From contig KE546980.1 in assembly GCA_000442125.1 (NCBI GenBank), forward strand, positions 1,302,001 through 1,366,000: a stretch of DNA of 64,000 nt, written 5' to 3'. The notes under the pieces are model-generated. The model had not been told where the DNA came from. It saw only the letters and a list, made by a program, of their open reading frames with translations, and ran no database searches. The translations under genes were made by a program, and so were the position numbers. Below, piece by piece: positions 23,210-34,375 of this stretch. Position 1 is the stretch's first letter. Each line of letters starts with the position of its first letter. Source of the stretch: Opeltia flavorubescens (Eukaryota; Ascomycota; Lecanoromycetes; Teloschistales; Teloschistaceae).

Positions 23210-25045
23210 ATGCCCGACAAACCCCTCACAGTCCTCACATATGCCGCCAGTGCATCTCTTGCTGCAGTCGCCCTCGTCTACCTCTTCAACCCTAATCAGC
23301 TGATTAACGGCGATTCGCTTCCAAAATCCGCCACTGGCCGCAAGAAAGGTATCGTCGGACTCGTCAATCCAGCTAACGACTGCTTCATAAATTCCGTTCT
23401 GCAATCTCTCGTCGGCCTCGGTGATCTTAGGTTATTCCTCATTCGTGAGGTATATCGGAGGGAGCTCGGCGATGGAGAAATATACACGGCGGTACCTGAG
23501 AAGGATGCGCAAGGGAAAGAGGTCAATACTTCCAAGTTCGTCAGCCTACAGTGTGGCGAGGTGACACGGGGTCTGAAAACCATACTGGACCAATTGAATG
23601 AAAGGCCAATCTACAAGAAGAGCATTTCTGCGCAGAGCTTTATCGCGGTGCTTGAGCATGCCTTCGGCCTCAGGATCAGTCGGGCGCAGCAGGATGCACA
23701 AGAACTTCTCCAGATTGTCGCTGAACGATTGAGCGAAGAGTACTATGCTGCAAAGCAAGCACGACAGAGGCACAAGGAAAGTCTGCAAAGAGATGGCGGA
23801 ACGAATATACAATCTCCTGAGTCAGGAGACGAAGCAAAGTCGGAAGGACAGAGCTTGGACCCTTCAGCTATTGCTACCCAATTGCTCACGCCAAACGCAA
23901 CGTCCGACAAGAGCAAAGAAGATATAGAAGAGGGTTTCCCTCTGCAAGGTCAGACTGAAGCACGAGTCGAATGTCAACATTGCCATTTCATCCCAAAACC
24001 AACTCCAACCAACTTCGTCATGCTGAATCTAATGGTCCCACAAAAAGGGACAGCTACCTTGAATGAATGTTTTGACGCACATTTCAAGACCGAATACATC
24101 GATGACTATAAATGCGATAGATGCCGCTTAGACCACGCTATAGAGACCCTCGAAGAAGAGTTAGAATTTGCAAGATCCAATGAGCAGAAGGAAATCATTC
24201 AGATCAAGATCAGACGAGTGCGGAAAGCGCTCGATGCAGATCCAGAGAAACCCCCAGAGCATGTTCGACTGCCTGACATTCAACACGCACCGAAGAGAAA
24301 AGTCGCACGACATGTTCAGATCACTACATTTCCCAAAATTCTCGTCATTCATCTGTCCAGATCAATGTACGACCCTGGAAGCTATTCTCAAAAGAACTCT
24401 GCCAAGCTTTCTTTTCCTGAAGAGCTACCGATTGGTGGTATTTTGAATAGGAGGAATTACAAGCTCCTGGGTCTGGTGACTCACAGGGGGACCCACAACA
24501 GTGGCCATTACGAGACATTTCGCCGACAGCATGTGCCATTGAGAGCACATGCCAAACACTCGAACAACGCTCCTGCGACGCCGGATGCCCTAAGTCAGTC
24601 AAGTCCTCAACCTTCCGGAGAGTCTGCATCGAACACGAAAAGCAAAGAAGAAAGTTCAACTCCCATCGAACGCTCTTCCCTTTCCGCCAACAACTCTCCC
24701 ACGACTTCCACCGAAACATCGTCCCCTCCATCAACGCGACCTTCTTCTAGCACACCACCTCAACCACCACCACCACCACCACAGACCGATAAAACATCCC
24801 CACAAATCCCCACTCCAGACGCAGACCCAACATCCATCCTCTCCCCTCCCCCAGCCACAAAACCCACCCCTCCAGCCTTCGCCCGATACTCCGCCTCGCT
24901 AGACCTTTCGCGCTTCCGACGGAAGAAGAAAGCGAGCGATCGATGGTGGCGCATCAGCGACGAGAAGATCAAGGAGTGTAGTACGGCTGAAGTCTTGGAT
25001 ATGCAGAAGGATGTGTATATGCTGTTTTATGAGATGGAGAGGTAG
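23210..25045 (+). CDS. UBP16: ubiquitin-specific protease, Ubp16-like
   Basis: Deubiquitinase, likely anchored in the mitochondrial outer membrane as in yeast. Single exon, 611 aa. An N-terminal helix (VLTYAASASLAAVALVYLF) precedes the Cys box GLVNPANDCFINSVLQSL (catalytic Cys about 58). Two CxxC pairs (ECQHCH and KCDRCR) form the zinc finger of the fingers subdomain. The His box LVTHRGTHNSGHYETF (His about 432) is intact. A Ser/Pro/Thr-rich insert (about 450-575) separates it from the conserved end WWRISDEKIKECS. All catalytic landmarks are present. Confidence 0.95.
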   Translation: MPDKPLTVLTYAASASLAAVALVYLFNPNQLINGDSLPKSATGRKKGIVGLVNPANDCFINSVLQSLVGLGDLRLFLIREVYRRELGDGEIYTAVPEKDAQGKEVNTSKFVSLQCGEVTRGLKTILDQLNERPIYKKSISAQSFIAVLEHAFGLRISRAQQDAQELLQIVAERLSEEYYAAKQARQRHKESLQRDGGTNIQSPESGDEAKSEGQSLDPSAIATQLLTPNATSDKSKEDIEEGFPLQGQTEARVECQHCHFIPKPTPTNFVMLNLMVPQKGTATLNECFDAHFKTEYIDDYKCDRCRLDHAIETLEEELEFARSNEQKEIIQIKIRRVRKALDADPEKPPEHVRLPDIQHAPKRKVARHVQITTFPKILVIHLSRSMYDPGSYSQKNSAKLSFPEELPIGGILNRRNYKLLGLVTHRGTHNSGHYETFRRQHVPLRAHAKHSNNAPATPDALSQSSPQPSGESASNTKSKEESSTPIERSSLSANNSPTTSTETSSPPSTRPSSSTPPQPPPPPPQTDKTSPQIPTPDADPTSILSPPPATKPTPPAFARYSASLDLSRFRRKKKASDRWWRISDEKIKECSTAEVLDMQKDVYMLFYEMER

Positions 25046-25231
25046 TGTTTATCTCACTCTGGGCTTACCCATTGCGTTTTCTACATTTGTTTTTGCGATG
25101 GGTAATCGTAGAGAGGACTCTTTTTTATGTCTATATAATCTATTTAATATATTACTTGTTTGGATGTGTTATATTTCCGCTTAATAGTGATCTTAGCTTG
25201 GGTGTATCTTTCCTCTATTTGGCTATGTTTT

Positions 25232-25506
25232 TCATATGATTGTGTTGTTTTCCCCAAGGTCGGCCAGAATGGTCATGGCTTCCTGTACTACGTGTGGATC
25301 AATCATTTCGTTAGGTGAGGTGTCTTGTGTTTTGCTGTCTAGGATTTCATCAATCCTTTCTTTTTATCCTTTAAAGAGTCCTGCCTTCAGTCCAATACGT
25401 CCCCCATTTCCCCTCCACCTCCCCTGTACCCCATTTCCATATCTCCTATTCTTCCAAATCCACGCCGTGTACCCGAACGTTGTATGGGATTTCCTTGAGC
25501 ATTCAT
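25232..25506 (-). CDS. possible small gene or gene end, low confidence
   Basis: Not recognised. A minus-strand stretch beginning MNAQGNPIQRSGTRRGFGRI follows a splice-acceptor-like CCACAG preceded by a CACTAAT branch. A second stretch ending ILADLGENNTII reaches a stop at 25232. An intron starting GTACAG, with its acceptor before ATTGATGAAATCC, would join them in phase. The start, splice and existence of this gene are all inference. It converges with UBP16. Confidence 0.25.
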
Positions 25507-26059
25507 ATCTTGATAGCTGTTTTTCTGTGGGTGGTGTGACAGGGGCGAATTAGTGAGTGATCTCTTTTCAAAATTTCTTTGATTTCTCCGGAGCGATTGT
25601 CGTGAGGGGGTCTGTATAGGGGCCTATTCACAAAAGCAACCCAAATGCCTGTGCATGTACGAATTTGTTTGTTTGGTTGGTGATGAGTATGGTGATAATA
25701 TGTCGGCCTTGGATTACGGTAAGCTTGAAATTAAAACTTAGTTATTTCATATTGTATGTGGATTTTTTTTTCAATGCTTGGTTTGATTTTTTTTGAGTGG
25801 GCTATTATTTACGAATTGTTACGAAATTTTTGTCTGAGGGAGAGACTGAGCTTGTGATACTTTTTCACCGGAAGAGATTATTTCTGTGATTATTAATGGC
25901 TCATCTAACTACAAACGCGGACGCCAATAACTCCATCACATCCATTACCAGCCGGACTTATCACCAAAATGAAAATCTTGCTCCTATACTGTCCCAAAAT
26001 ATAGGGTCGATATTTCAGTCTCATACCTGCCTAAAATTTCCTTTCTCCGACCGATCGGC
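25507..26059. other. AT-rich spacer
   Basis: T-rich runs (25768-25800) and no supported gene. A plus-strand ATGTCGGCCTTGG at about 25700 followed by GTAAGC resembles a first exon, but no second exon can be found. Confidence 0.35.
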
Positions 26060-26841
26060 TCAACGACTACGACCACGACCTCCGCGCCCCATATGAGCAC
26101 CGCCGCCAGCACCTGTTGTCCTATGAGGCGTCTCATCCGACCCCTCCTCTGCCCCGTTGGCAGGCTGAACAGTATCAGCGCCGCCCGAGTCTACGATATC
26201 AAGCAGGAAAAAGGTCAGCGAAGCCAATTCTGGAGAACAAACTGATCACAGGATTGAGGAGCGAGAGGGGGGGAAAAGGGGGAAAACGGCGCAGGGGCCA
26301 ACAACTCACCACTCGATTCCGAAGAACTACTCTGCCCACTCGCCGTATCGCCCGCCGGGTCCGGCGCCGTATGAATCTGGTTCGCCGTCCCTTGACTATC
26401 CTGTGGCAAACCATGAAGCGGACTTGTGTCGTAGGACGGGTCATTCGACGCCACGCTGCTGCGTTGGGATGAATCCGCGCTCGAGTCTGTGCTTCCGTCG
26501 GTGGTGCTTCCATCGGTGGTGGAGCCGCCGGTGGGGTGGTTGACGCTACTGGCGTCGCCGCTATGGCCGCCGTTGTTGCCGACTGTTGTGTCGCTGGCGT
26601 CGTCGACGCTCCAGGTTCCCGGAGTGCTTGAGGAGGCGGAATCGCCGGGTAGTGGGGCGGTCAATTGGTTGGAGCCGGCGACGCCTTCGGAGTTGCCGAA
26701 GGAATCGCCCGTTACGGGGCGAGCGAAGGCGTAGGTGTGGAGGTAGGCTAGGAGGAGGAGGTAGGGTGCTGGAAATCATTGTTAGGGATGTTGGGGAGGA
26801 GGACTGCCAAATGGAGATCCCTAGTACGTACTGATTTGCAT
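26060..26841 (-). CDS. small secreted Ser/Thr/Asp-rich protein, three exons
   Basis: Exon 1 is only 10 nt (26832-26841). Exon 2 is 26310-26768 and exon 3 is 26060-26190. Introns of 63 nt (GTACGT...TTCCAG) and 119 nt (GTGAGT...CGTAG) join in phase, giving 199 aa. Splicing creates a clean signal peptide, MQITPYLLLLAYLHTYAFA, which no single frame shows. The mature part is Ser/Thr/Asp/Gly-rich with repeated GSTTD units, and the tail is Gly/Arg-rich (MGRGGRGRSR). No cysteine pattern or known domain. Cell-wall-like or effector-like function is only a guess. Confidence 0.75.
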
Positions 26842-28733
26842 TTTGAAGGGTTTTTTTTCCTTTGGGCTTTTTTGTTGGAGAGCTGAAGGAGATTATCTTG
26901 AGAAAATTGTATGTTGAAGAGGGGAAGTGTGATCTTAGAGCTAGACTGATGATGTGATTCTCCTATGAAGAAGGCTGCTTTGGTAGAAGCGATTGATACT
27001 GTGTGTCTGAGACTTATCTTCGAAAGGAATATTCTTTACTCGACTTTATATCTTTTCGTGGAGTCACTTGAATACTATTCTTCCTGCATTTCTCCCCCCA
27101 TAGAAGCGTACTGAAACCGCCGATTGCTTCAACAACTCCGATTTTCCAGCATCTTCGGGTCCAGGCTCGTTATCTGACCTCGATGACATCTGAAGATTAT
27201 GGCTCGAGACGCGGAAACGACTGGCCTCAAACATCTAGAAGTGTAAGTTTCCAAGATCTTCCAGTTAAGGCTCGTCATCAAACCTTGATGACGTCCAAAG
27301 TGGATACCTCGAGACGCGGAAATGGCTGGTATCAAACATCTTGACGTTTGATATGATGAGTATCTTACTGTCGTTACCCGGAAGTGGAAATAAAGGCGGA
27401 TCGGGCCTTGATAGGGTATAGAGCTCAGGAGACAGGCCAGCGATCTTCAGAGTCTGCAACAACAATTAACCCATGCTCTTTGTTTCGTGGCTTGATGGGG
27501 TGAAGGTTTTGATTCACGTTTGTTGGCCAAGTGCTCGTTATCGGGGTCTGGCCCGTGTACTGATGACATCTTAGGTACTTGTGAAGATTGGAGATAATTG
27601 ATGTTTTGACGGTATTATATACCTACATGACGTATATCGTTAGCTTTGTAGTCTAGTAGCATCTGATACAGGATAAGCGAGAATGCCCACAATTCCAGAT
27701 CGCAGCGGTTCTATCTGGTCTTTAGGACAAGGATATATGTTCCAGGTCGTTTTGATTGCCGAATCCCAGTCCTGAACAGCGGTGCATTAGGTCGGCGACA
27801 GCAGCCGAGACCAAAACTCAAATGTTCTTTGGTGAGTGTTTTCTTTCGACAAGCCCATACAGCGCGGTTGCATTTTCATGCCGAGGTTGATAAGTAGGGG
27901 AAATCTAAAGAGCCATGGTATACGTCTATGACATGGTCTTGACCAAGTCCAAAACCAAAAGAGAGAATGGTCATGTCATTGTGGAAGGTTCAATTATGGT
28001 TAAGAAGCACGGACTTTCTGCGGAGAGTTTTTTGGAGCGATTAAGATTGTGAAACTGGAGGTATGATGTGGTTACCCATGTGGCGTTTCATGACCGCGGC
28101 AGACGTTGGGTTGCCACATAGAATCTGTCCCGAGCTTTTTCGACTTCGTGCGACGTCTATCTCCCGCTGTGGGGCGATGAACTTATGTATCCAGCATTCT
28201 AGTTGTGTTTCGATGCTGTCATGTAGAAAGAAGCAGCAATTACAGAGCAGTATGATGATATCAGCGAAACAAGCAGCACGTTTATCACACCACACAGACC
28301 AAGACTAAGTTCTGTAGTCAATTCTTCCCGTTCATTTGCGACGTCGTGTTGGACGCACGACGGCATGTGCATGTCTGATCAGCGCTGTCGTCAGATCGAG
28401 GAAACAATATACAATGGTGCTAAAACAGATTCTGAGACGATCTACTGGAGAGTTTTATTCTCAGGATGATGTCGCTAGAACATGGGTTTTGACAGGGGTG
28501 AGAAATAACCATCTTTGTGGAAGGGTGATCAGATGATGAGCGAATACCGTACGGTTTCTGATCCATCACAGAAATCCAAGACTCAGCCTTCTCGTTCCCC
28601 GAGATGAAGAGGGGTCTTGCGCGCTGGAGGTCAGGATAGGATGATTGACTGATAGGTGGTAAAGGTCTCAAGAAGCAAAGCAGGTGTGCGGAAATAATCG
28701 CTTTTTATCGATCGAGCTCTTTTAATCATTCTG
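26842..28733. other. 1.9-kb gene-poor spacer with a tandem duplication
   Basis: No supported gene. A 105-bp tandem repeat (described separately) lies at 27136-27345. Frames at 28041-28308 on both strands lack protein character. Confidence 0.45.
27136..27345. repeat. two tandem copies of a 105-bp unit, diverged
   Basis: CTCGAGACGCGGAAA occurs at 27203 and again at 27308, exactly 105 bp apart. Flanking blocks also match: a copy of GGCTCGTYATC, a copy of CYTYGATGAC, and CTGG(C/T)(C/A)TCAAACATCT. Because 105 is divisible by three, the minus strand keeps a repeated reading frame (SASRxIxFxxHxGxxTSLxxKxLE) across both units. I see no flanking transposon. Confidence 0.7.
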
Positions 28734-29573
28734 CTAATTAATACTAATATGAATGACGTCTGATAAGAAAGTGATAAGATCTCGATAGGATATATCTAGT
28801 CCAAAAGGCACGCACAGGTCGTGCTTTTCTGTCGCAAAACCCGAGATCAATGATCTTTCGGATGCCGACTTATGATTGCTTTTGGAATAGCCATGCTTGA
28901 CGACCCATTCCCCAAGTCCTTCCACTCTCTTTTTGTATGGTGACTGGGTTTGTTTCGCCGTTTTGGCCGTGGCCAATATCAAGTACAAACCCCGGATATT
29001 TGACGCTACGTATGCTAGCCATTTTTCATTAGTTATACAAAATTCGAGTTGAAAGCTACTGGGTGGAAAATGGAGCCCATACGTTACCAACTTCCCCGGG
29101 TCTAAGCTGTTCATGCCAGTGTCTAGCAACCAGAGCGCCTCAAAGGGGCAGTGATTCAGTTTTTCCGCAGGTGGCATTAAATCGAAAGCTCCTATAACGC
29201 TTTCCTCCGAGTCTATATCTGGGTTTGATTAGTCGACGCGGAAATATTAGGTAACTTGCTTAGGTCTTACTATCCGCGGTCAGAAGCCAACCGCCAGAGA
29301 GACACTCAATGAACCAAGTCTCACTTCCGGATCTCTTGCGGATTATCCACAGTTGAGTGTTTTTATACGGGATGTGAGCACTATTATAGATAAGTGAGAG
29401 TATAAATAAGAACGGGAAGATATCAGCGTTATAGGGTTGACTTACACACATTCAATCAATTTCACGTGTTCTGGCGAAAGGCTGTCAGATAGACTGAGAG
29501 AGGTGAAAGATTCCCTGTTGAGGATAGCATATAATCCTTCGCCATCAAAGCCGGACCACTTGTTCCAGTCCAT
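28734..29573 (-). CDS. orphan three-exon gene, function unknown
   Basis: Exons are 29446-29573, 29271-29380 and 28734-29218. Introns of 65 nt (GTAAGT...AATAG) and 52 nt (GTAAGA...CCCAG) join in phase, giving 240 aa. It starts MDWNKWSGFDGEGLYAILNR. The middle (LWIIRKRSGSETWFIECLSG, GWLLTAD) alternates strands and short helices; there is no signal peptide or membrane helix. I do not recognise a family. The three perfect phase joins and coding-like sequence are the only evidence that it is real. Confidence 0.7.
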
Positions 29574-29908
29574 GGCGAAAGATGTGTATAGGGTCTGGAT
29601 TGGTAATTGATTGTGTTTTGTAAGTCAGAACGTTGTTATTCAGTTCTTGCATGAAGTTGAAAGATATAATGAGCATGGTAGCGATGACGTGGGGTATCAC
29701 AATCAAGGCGAAGTGAATATTAGATTCACTCAGCGGTGAATGTGGTAATATGCGAGTCAGAAGTGGTCCGAGCTGAAATTGTGACTTGGGAAGAATGCCA
29801 AAAAGACTTTAAAAGATGTTGGCAATCAGATTGCAGATTGGTTTTGAGTAGGTGTTGGGAACCTGCCGCATAGATACGAACCTCTCAAGATCCTTTTTTG
29901 ATAGAGAG

Positions 29909-31764
29909 TCAGCTCTGGCCATCCTCCCCATGATCATCAAACGGCCAGTGATTTTGGATCTCGTCCCTCTCCAGATCCGTGTCTGCTGCCTCCAATACTT
30001 CTGACTTGAATTTCTGGTCGAGCTCCTTTGCTTCATCGTACCGATCCAAAGGCACCCATCCCTCAATGTTGATACCGATCCGACGACGGGCGATCTCTAC
30101 ATTGGTGTTTGTATCTTTTTGTTCGCTGTCAAGGTGCAAACACTCTTCAACTTCCTTTGGTGAATAGGTGAATGGACAAGACGGGACTGTGCCCTCTTTA
30201 TCTGATGTTAGCTCCGGCCATACTTTCATCGCCTGAACCAGATCCGCTTTGAGAGTCACGTTGTCTCCTTCCCATGGGGTACCAGCATGTTGGAAAAGCT
30301 TCTGCCTCAACACAACATGCTCGAGTCGCATAGCATTCCAATGCTCTTCGTTTAATTTGGCGGTGTAGCTCACATAAAAGAAATGTAATTGTCGCCGACG
30401 ATACGTTTCTCTGGCCTCATCTTGCGCTTGTGGGTTAAGTTCTGCAAAATTGTCGGGAAGCCGCGGTACTACAAGGTCCTCTGATTCTTCGTCTCCGTAG
30501 TTTTGGAGTTCGTTGGGTATCCCTGCGTGTAAGAATAGAGGAAGCACAGAGGTGTGCTGCCAGTCAATGATTCCAACAATCTCCATAGAGTCTGAAACGA
30601 AGATATTGTTTGGCTGAAGATCTGGGTGCCGGATGATTGGTCGATTCAGGTTTGCATCCTGAGGCATGAGGTATTCAGCAATATGCAAGTATCTGGAAAG
30701 GTTCTCAATGTGGCCTGCGGGAGATACTTTCTTGTAGGCATAGAGTTCTCTATGTAGAGGCTCATACGGAAACCTAGGCTTGGCACATTGTTTCATCCAG
30801 GTCAGCTCCCTTCGGCCGACGGCCCTTAGAATATCTTTGCAATCGCTGTCTACTCGAGAATTAGACGCGGCAAACATTCATGTTGGAATAACTCACATGG
30901 GCCTCGATCAATTGGCAAATTTGCGCGTTCCTGATACCACCATCGGTAATGAGCATGTGGCCCGATGCAGAATTCACCGATGTCGCCTTTCGCAGCGATG
31001 TCAATACTCTGAGTCTTGGAATCTAGATCCTGTTTATGATAGATACTTCCATAAGCGGGAAGTTTGATGGAGAATAGCAAAGTCTCCATTTGAACAATTT
31101 GCGAGACAATTTTCATCCTTTCCTGGGGAATGAGGTCAAGCCATATCTCGCTAAGCTCTCTTCCTTGAACTTTCTCCATGAGTATGTATTCGGATCCTAC
31201 TGGATTGTGCGGTGAAGCCGAATAGTCGTATATCTTGGGCACGGGCAAGCCATGGGATCGCAGGAATGTCATCGTTGCGACTTCGCTCGGAATTGCATAA
31301 TGTTTGGGACCGGTTGATGGGTAAGGAAGTCTGGCAATGACTCGGGATCCATCGTGCGTAGTGACCTCGAAGATCCTATTGAAGCCTCCCTCTGCGAGCT
31401 TACGGAAAGTAGCGACGTCTTCTGGAGAGCGGCCAATTGATGTGGCTGCCGCTTTGATAAGTTCTTCGACGTTCAATTTGAGATATCGCTCTCGAAGTCG
31501 AAGATCCTCATTGTACCTGTATTTTGCAATTTATCAGTGCTCAATTCCTTGAAAAGATAGTTTCATATCTTACAGCCAACGCCCAGAGGTATATGTGAAC
31601 AGGTCTCCATCTTCGCTTTCTCCGTATATCCTCCGCCTCTGAGCCGTAAAATTGGGGGAATGTATAATTGATCTAGCACACTGGATGTATTGAATTGGAT
31701 GGGTGGCATCTTGCCAGGAGAATAAACGTCTAAAGGTAGACTTCAGTAGCAAGATATATCGCAT
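29909..31764 (-). CDS. AIM9: AIM9-like phosphotransferase (APH/choline-kinase fold), likely mitochondrial
   Basis: Exons are 31574-31764, 30897-31516 and 29909-30849; introns of 57 and 47 nt join in phase, giving 583 aa. The N-terminus is a basic presequence (LLKSTFRRLFSW). The family hallmark FTYTSGRWLYNEDLRLRERY spans the first splice site. Then FRKLAEGGFNRIFEVTT is the nucleotide-binding loop. The catalytic loop HPDLQPNNIFV with VGIIDWQ downstream is the Brenner-like HxDxxxxN plus metal-binding Asp. Fungal members are AIM9/FMP29-type mitochondrial proteins of unclear substrate. Confidence 0.92.
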
Positions 31765-32463
31765 ACGGGAGTACGTAGTATGCTGTTAGATTGAGTGAGT
31801 GACATGAAATGAGCTTTCCCATAGAACCAAATTAAGATCTTCCTTTAAGAGTGTCCGAGAAGATAGGCCGCTCAGTGTTCAACTATGGATTGCCTCACGT
31901 TCATGCTCCTTCCTCTGTGCAACATTATGACACTCGAGTATGCGGCGAACGCCTAAGATTTTCTTAGACATAATCTCTGCCTGTTTTCGATGACCTCAAT
32001 TTTGTCTTAAGTAATAACGCCAAGCCACTAGTAATACGGGAACACAAGAAAACGCATTGAAATGTATCATAGCCATCCTTTCGAGCAATCAGATTTCCTC
32101 GTTGCGAAGGTAGGCGAACTAGTTGCGGACATTAGTGAACTTGAATCATCGATACGACGATTGAACACTCGTCTCAGGGCAAAGTATCTTCGGATGAAAG
32201 TGATGAAAGCTGAGCGAACACATGATTTTTGATTGTGTATACATACTGCTTAGTGCATCTGGAAGAATCTACCCTATGGACTTTATCCATGATGACAAAG
32301 TTGATATATGCGCGATTTCGTTGATCCGTAACATTCGAATATTATGAACATAATTATTAGCATTCGAAATTGACACTACAGACTTCATCCACAATTGACA
32401 TTATGTAATGGATGAATGTACTCGCTTTCAGAGCCTGTCAACATCCCAGTGCTGTCTCATTAC
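31765..32463. other. intergenic spacer
   Basis: AT-rich with no supported gene. Frames are short and lack protein character. Confidence 0.45.
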
Positions 32464-33314
32464 TCAAGGATTCGCCGGCCCAATAAGCACATTATCAATA
32501 TAAACAGCCCCCAACCCATCATGCAGCGGGTACTACTCAAATCTCAGATTCACCAACCCCGAGGTCGCTGTGAAGTCCACCGCCCGACCCACCTAGTTGC
32601 TGTACGTAACACAATCATCCGCCGTATCCACCGTATCCACAACCTGCCCATCTAATAACACATGCAAGCGCCGATTGCACCCGTTGACCCTCACCCGGTA
32701 GGTTAAGGCGTAGAAATTCCCCGCCATAAGAGGGACATCCTGGCTTATACTCGAAGGAGGACCGTCTGTAGCAAGAGGTCCTTCCTGTAGCATGTAGTAG
32801 CACGTGGAGGAATCGTCGCCGGCGCTATAAAGACGCCCTTCATTTTATTTAGCGGTGTAGTTCATCCAAGGCGCAATTCCGCATTCAAATCCGCCGTTCT
32901 TGACAAGGTTGATGGCTGGAGTTGGGGCACAGCTGGCGGTCGATGTCGTAGTTGAAGTTGGGAGACCGGGGTTACAGGAGCAGGCGGAGCTGTACTTGGC
33001 TCGATCGTTTCTACAGGCGGCGGTAGCTTTGGCTGGGAATCCAGTGGACTGGATATTAATGGTGGTGGTGTATGTGGCGCAGAAGGATGACTGAGAGCTA
33101 TAGACTGCTGGGCTGTTGGTAGGGAAGAGGGCCCGGTAACAGCTAGATCGTTTTTGAGTCAGCGAATTTTCATAAATTCTTTGGAGCCTTCAAGCCAAGA
33201 TATATGGGGGAAGGGGGAAGACAGCTTGTCTTTATTGCACCCTGCTGCATTGACAAGTCCTATGGCGCTGAGATAGCAGAGACAGAGTGCAAGACCAATA
33301 CCGAGCTGGAACAT
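32464..33314 (-). pseudogene. decayed secreted carbohydrate-binding-like protein
   Basis: Exon 1 (33223-33314) encodes a signal peptide, MFQLGIGLALCLCYLSAIGL. A probable intron (33143-33222) leads to a Cys-rich segment (LCYRALFPTNSP, CRNDRAKYSSACSCNPG) and the typical fungal linker NLVKNGGFECGIAPW, which begins a CBM4/9- or CBM35-like beta sandwich. The frame continues to 32464 with recognisable sequence (GNFYALTYRVRV, AVYIDNVLIG) but is cut by three stops: TAA at 32845-32847, TAG at 32593-32595 and TAG at 32533-32535. No frameshift is needed between them. All three could come from CAA or CAG by C-to-T change. A host gene, not a mobile element. Confidence 0.8.
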
Positions 33315-33875
33315 TGTGATTCAATCTGAAGCGCGTTCTATCGTAGTATGATATTTATTCCCCAATGCTGTCGAGTACAGCTTTCGAGGCGAAGTTGTAG
33401 GACATGCAGCAACAGCTGAAAATTATACTCCAAGCCTTCACGACCCATCATTCTTAATGACCATAAATTTCGAAGAAAGTATAATTTGGGCATCGAATAC
33501 GTCTGCGACCGCGTCGATAGATCCAAATAGAGGAACAGGTAGCGAATCGGTGGCGCACGGCTTACCTTTAATTGGCAGGATTCCTCAACGATGACCGATT
33601 TGGCCATCATAATATGCGAATCCTATTCGAGGAACGCCACCGCGACTACAATTATAGCGCCATATTCCATCAACGACCCGCCTGTGACTTACTTCTCGTC
33701 TCGGTCTGGCCGTTTTCGCATTCCTATATGGGACCGAGGATTTTGATTCATCAGGATCCTCTTGTCTTTAGGCACTAAGATACATAAATCGATGAGTATG
33801 TATGCATACTTCTTTTCAAGACATACACGCCCTAGTTACACAGCCCGCTTATCCGAAGTACTAAAAAAAAATCAG
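33315..33875. other. intergenic spacer
   Basis: No supported gene. Short frames on both strands show no recognisable motif. Confidence 0.4.
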
Positions 33876-34375
33876 CTACACTGTTCTATTTGCCTTTGCT
33901 GATAGTAGCTCCGCAGTATATGTACCCCGTGCAACCTCGAGCCCATCAACTTTTGTGCTAATCTCGAACTCCCGTAAATCTTTTTGATGTAACACTTCTC
34001 CCATAGCCGCTACCATTGAGTCACTAGTTTTTCCGAGAACCCGGCTGGTGTAGAGGNTTTCCATGCTATAGAAGCATTATAGCTAGGGAAGCGCGCCGAA
34101 AACTCCTGCAATTGCCAGAGGTTTTTGGGCCAAGGAGTCTCTGAGATGAGTGCTGCAATGGTAGCCATGAAGATATTGTCCTGCCCTAAGAGATTGTCGC
34201 TGAACGTGTAATCGAAACCTAAATGATCGCTGCGAGCAGTCACGGCGGCACCGACCGCCTTCTCACCGCCCGATGATAATCCGCCCGCATCCGGGACGAC
34301 GACTCGCATATACTTGCTCAGCTCCTGTTTGATAGCAGCGGAAAACTGGCTGGACTGAACTATAAGGACGAAGTA
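33876..34375 (-). pseudogene. frame-interrupted orphan gene fragment
   Basis: Not recognised. A minus-strand frame with coding-like sequence (YFVLIVQSSQFSAAIKQELS, then RSDHLGFDYTFSDNLLGQDN and ISETPWPKNLW) runs to the ambiguous base at 34057. Just there the coding-like sequence moves to another frame (VLGKTSDSMVAAMGEVLHQK) and stops at 33876. The N makes an assembly indel a real possibility. No start or upstream exon is visible; an in-frame stop lies just upstream of 34375. Confidence 0.45.

Noticed and set aside
25694-25735. Plus-strand ATGTCGGCCTTGGATTACG followed by GTAAGC as a first exon
   Set aside because: No in-phase second exon is visible downstream on the plus strand.
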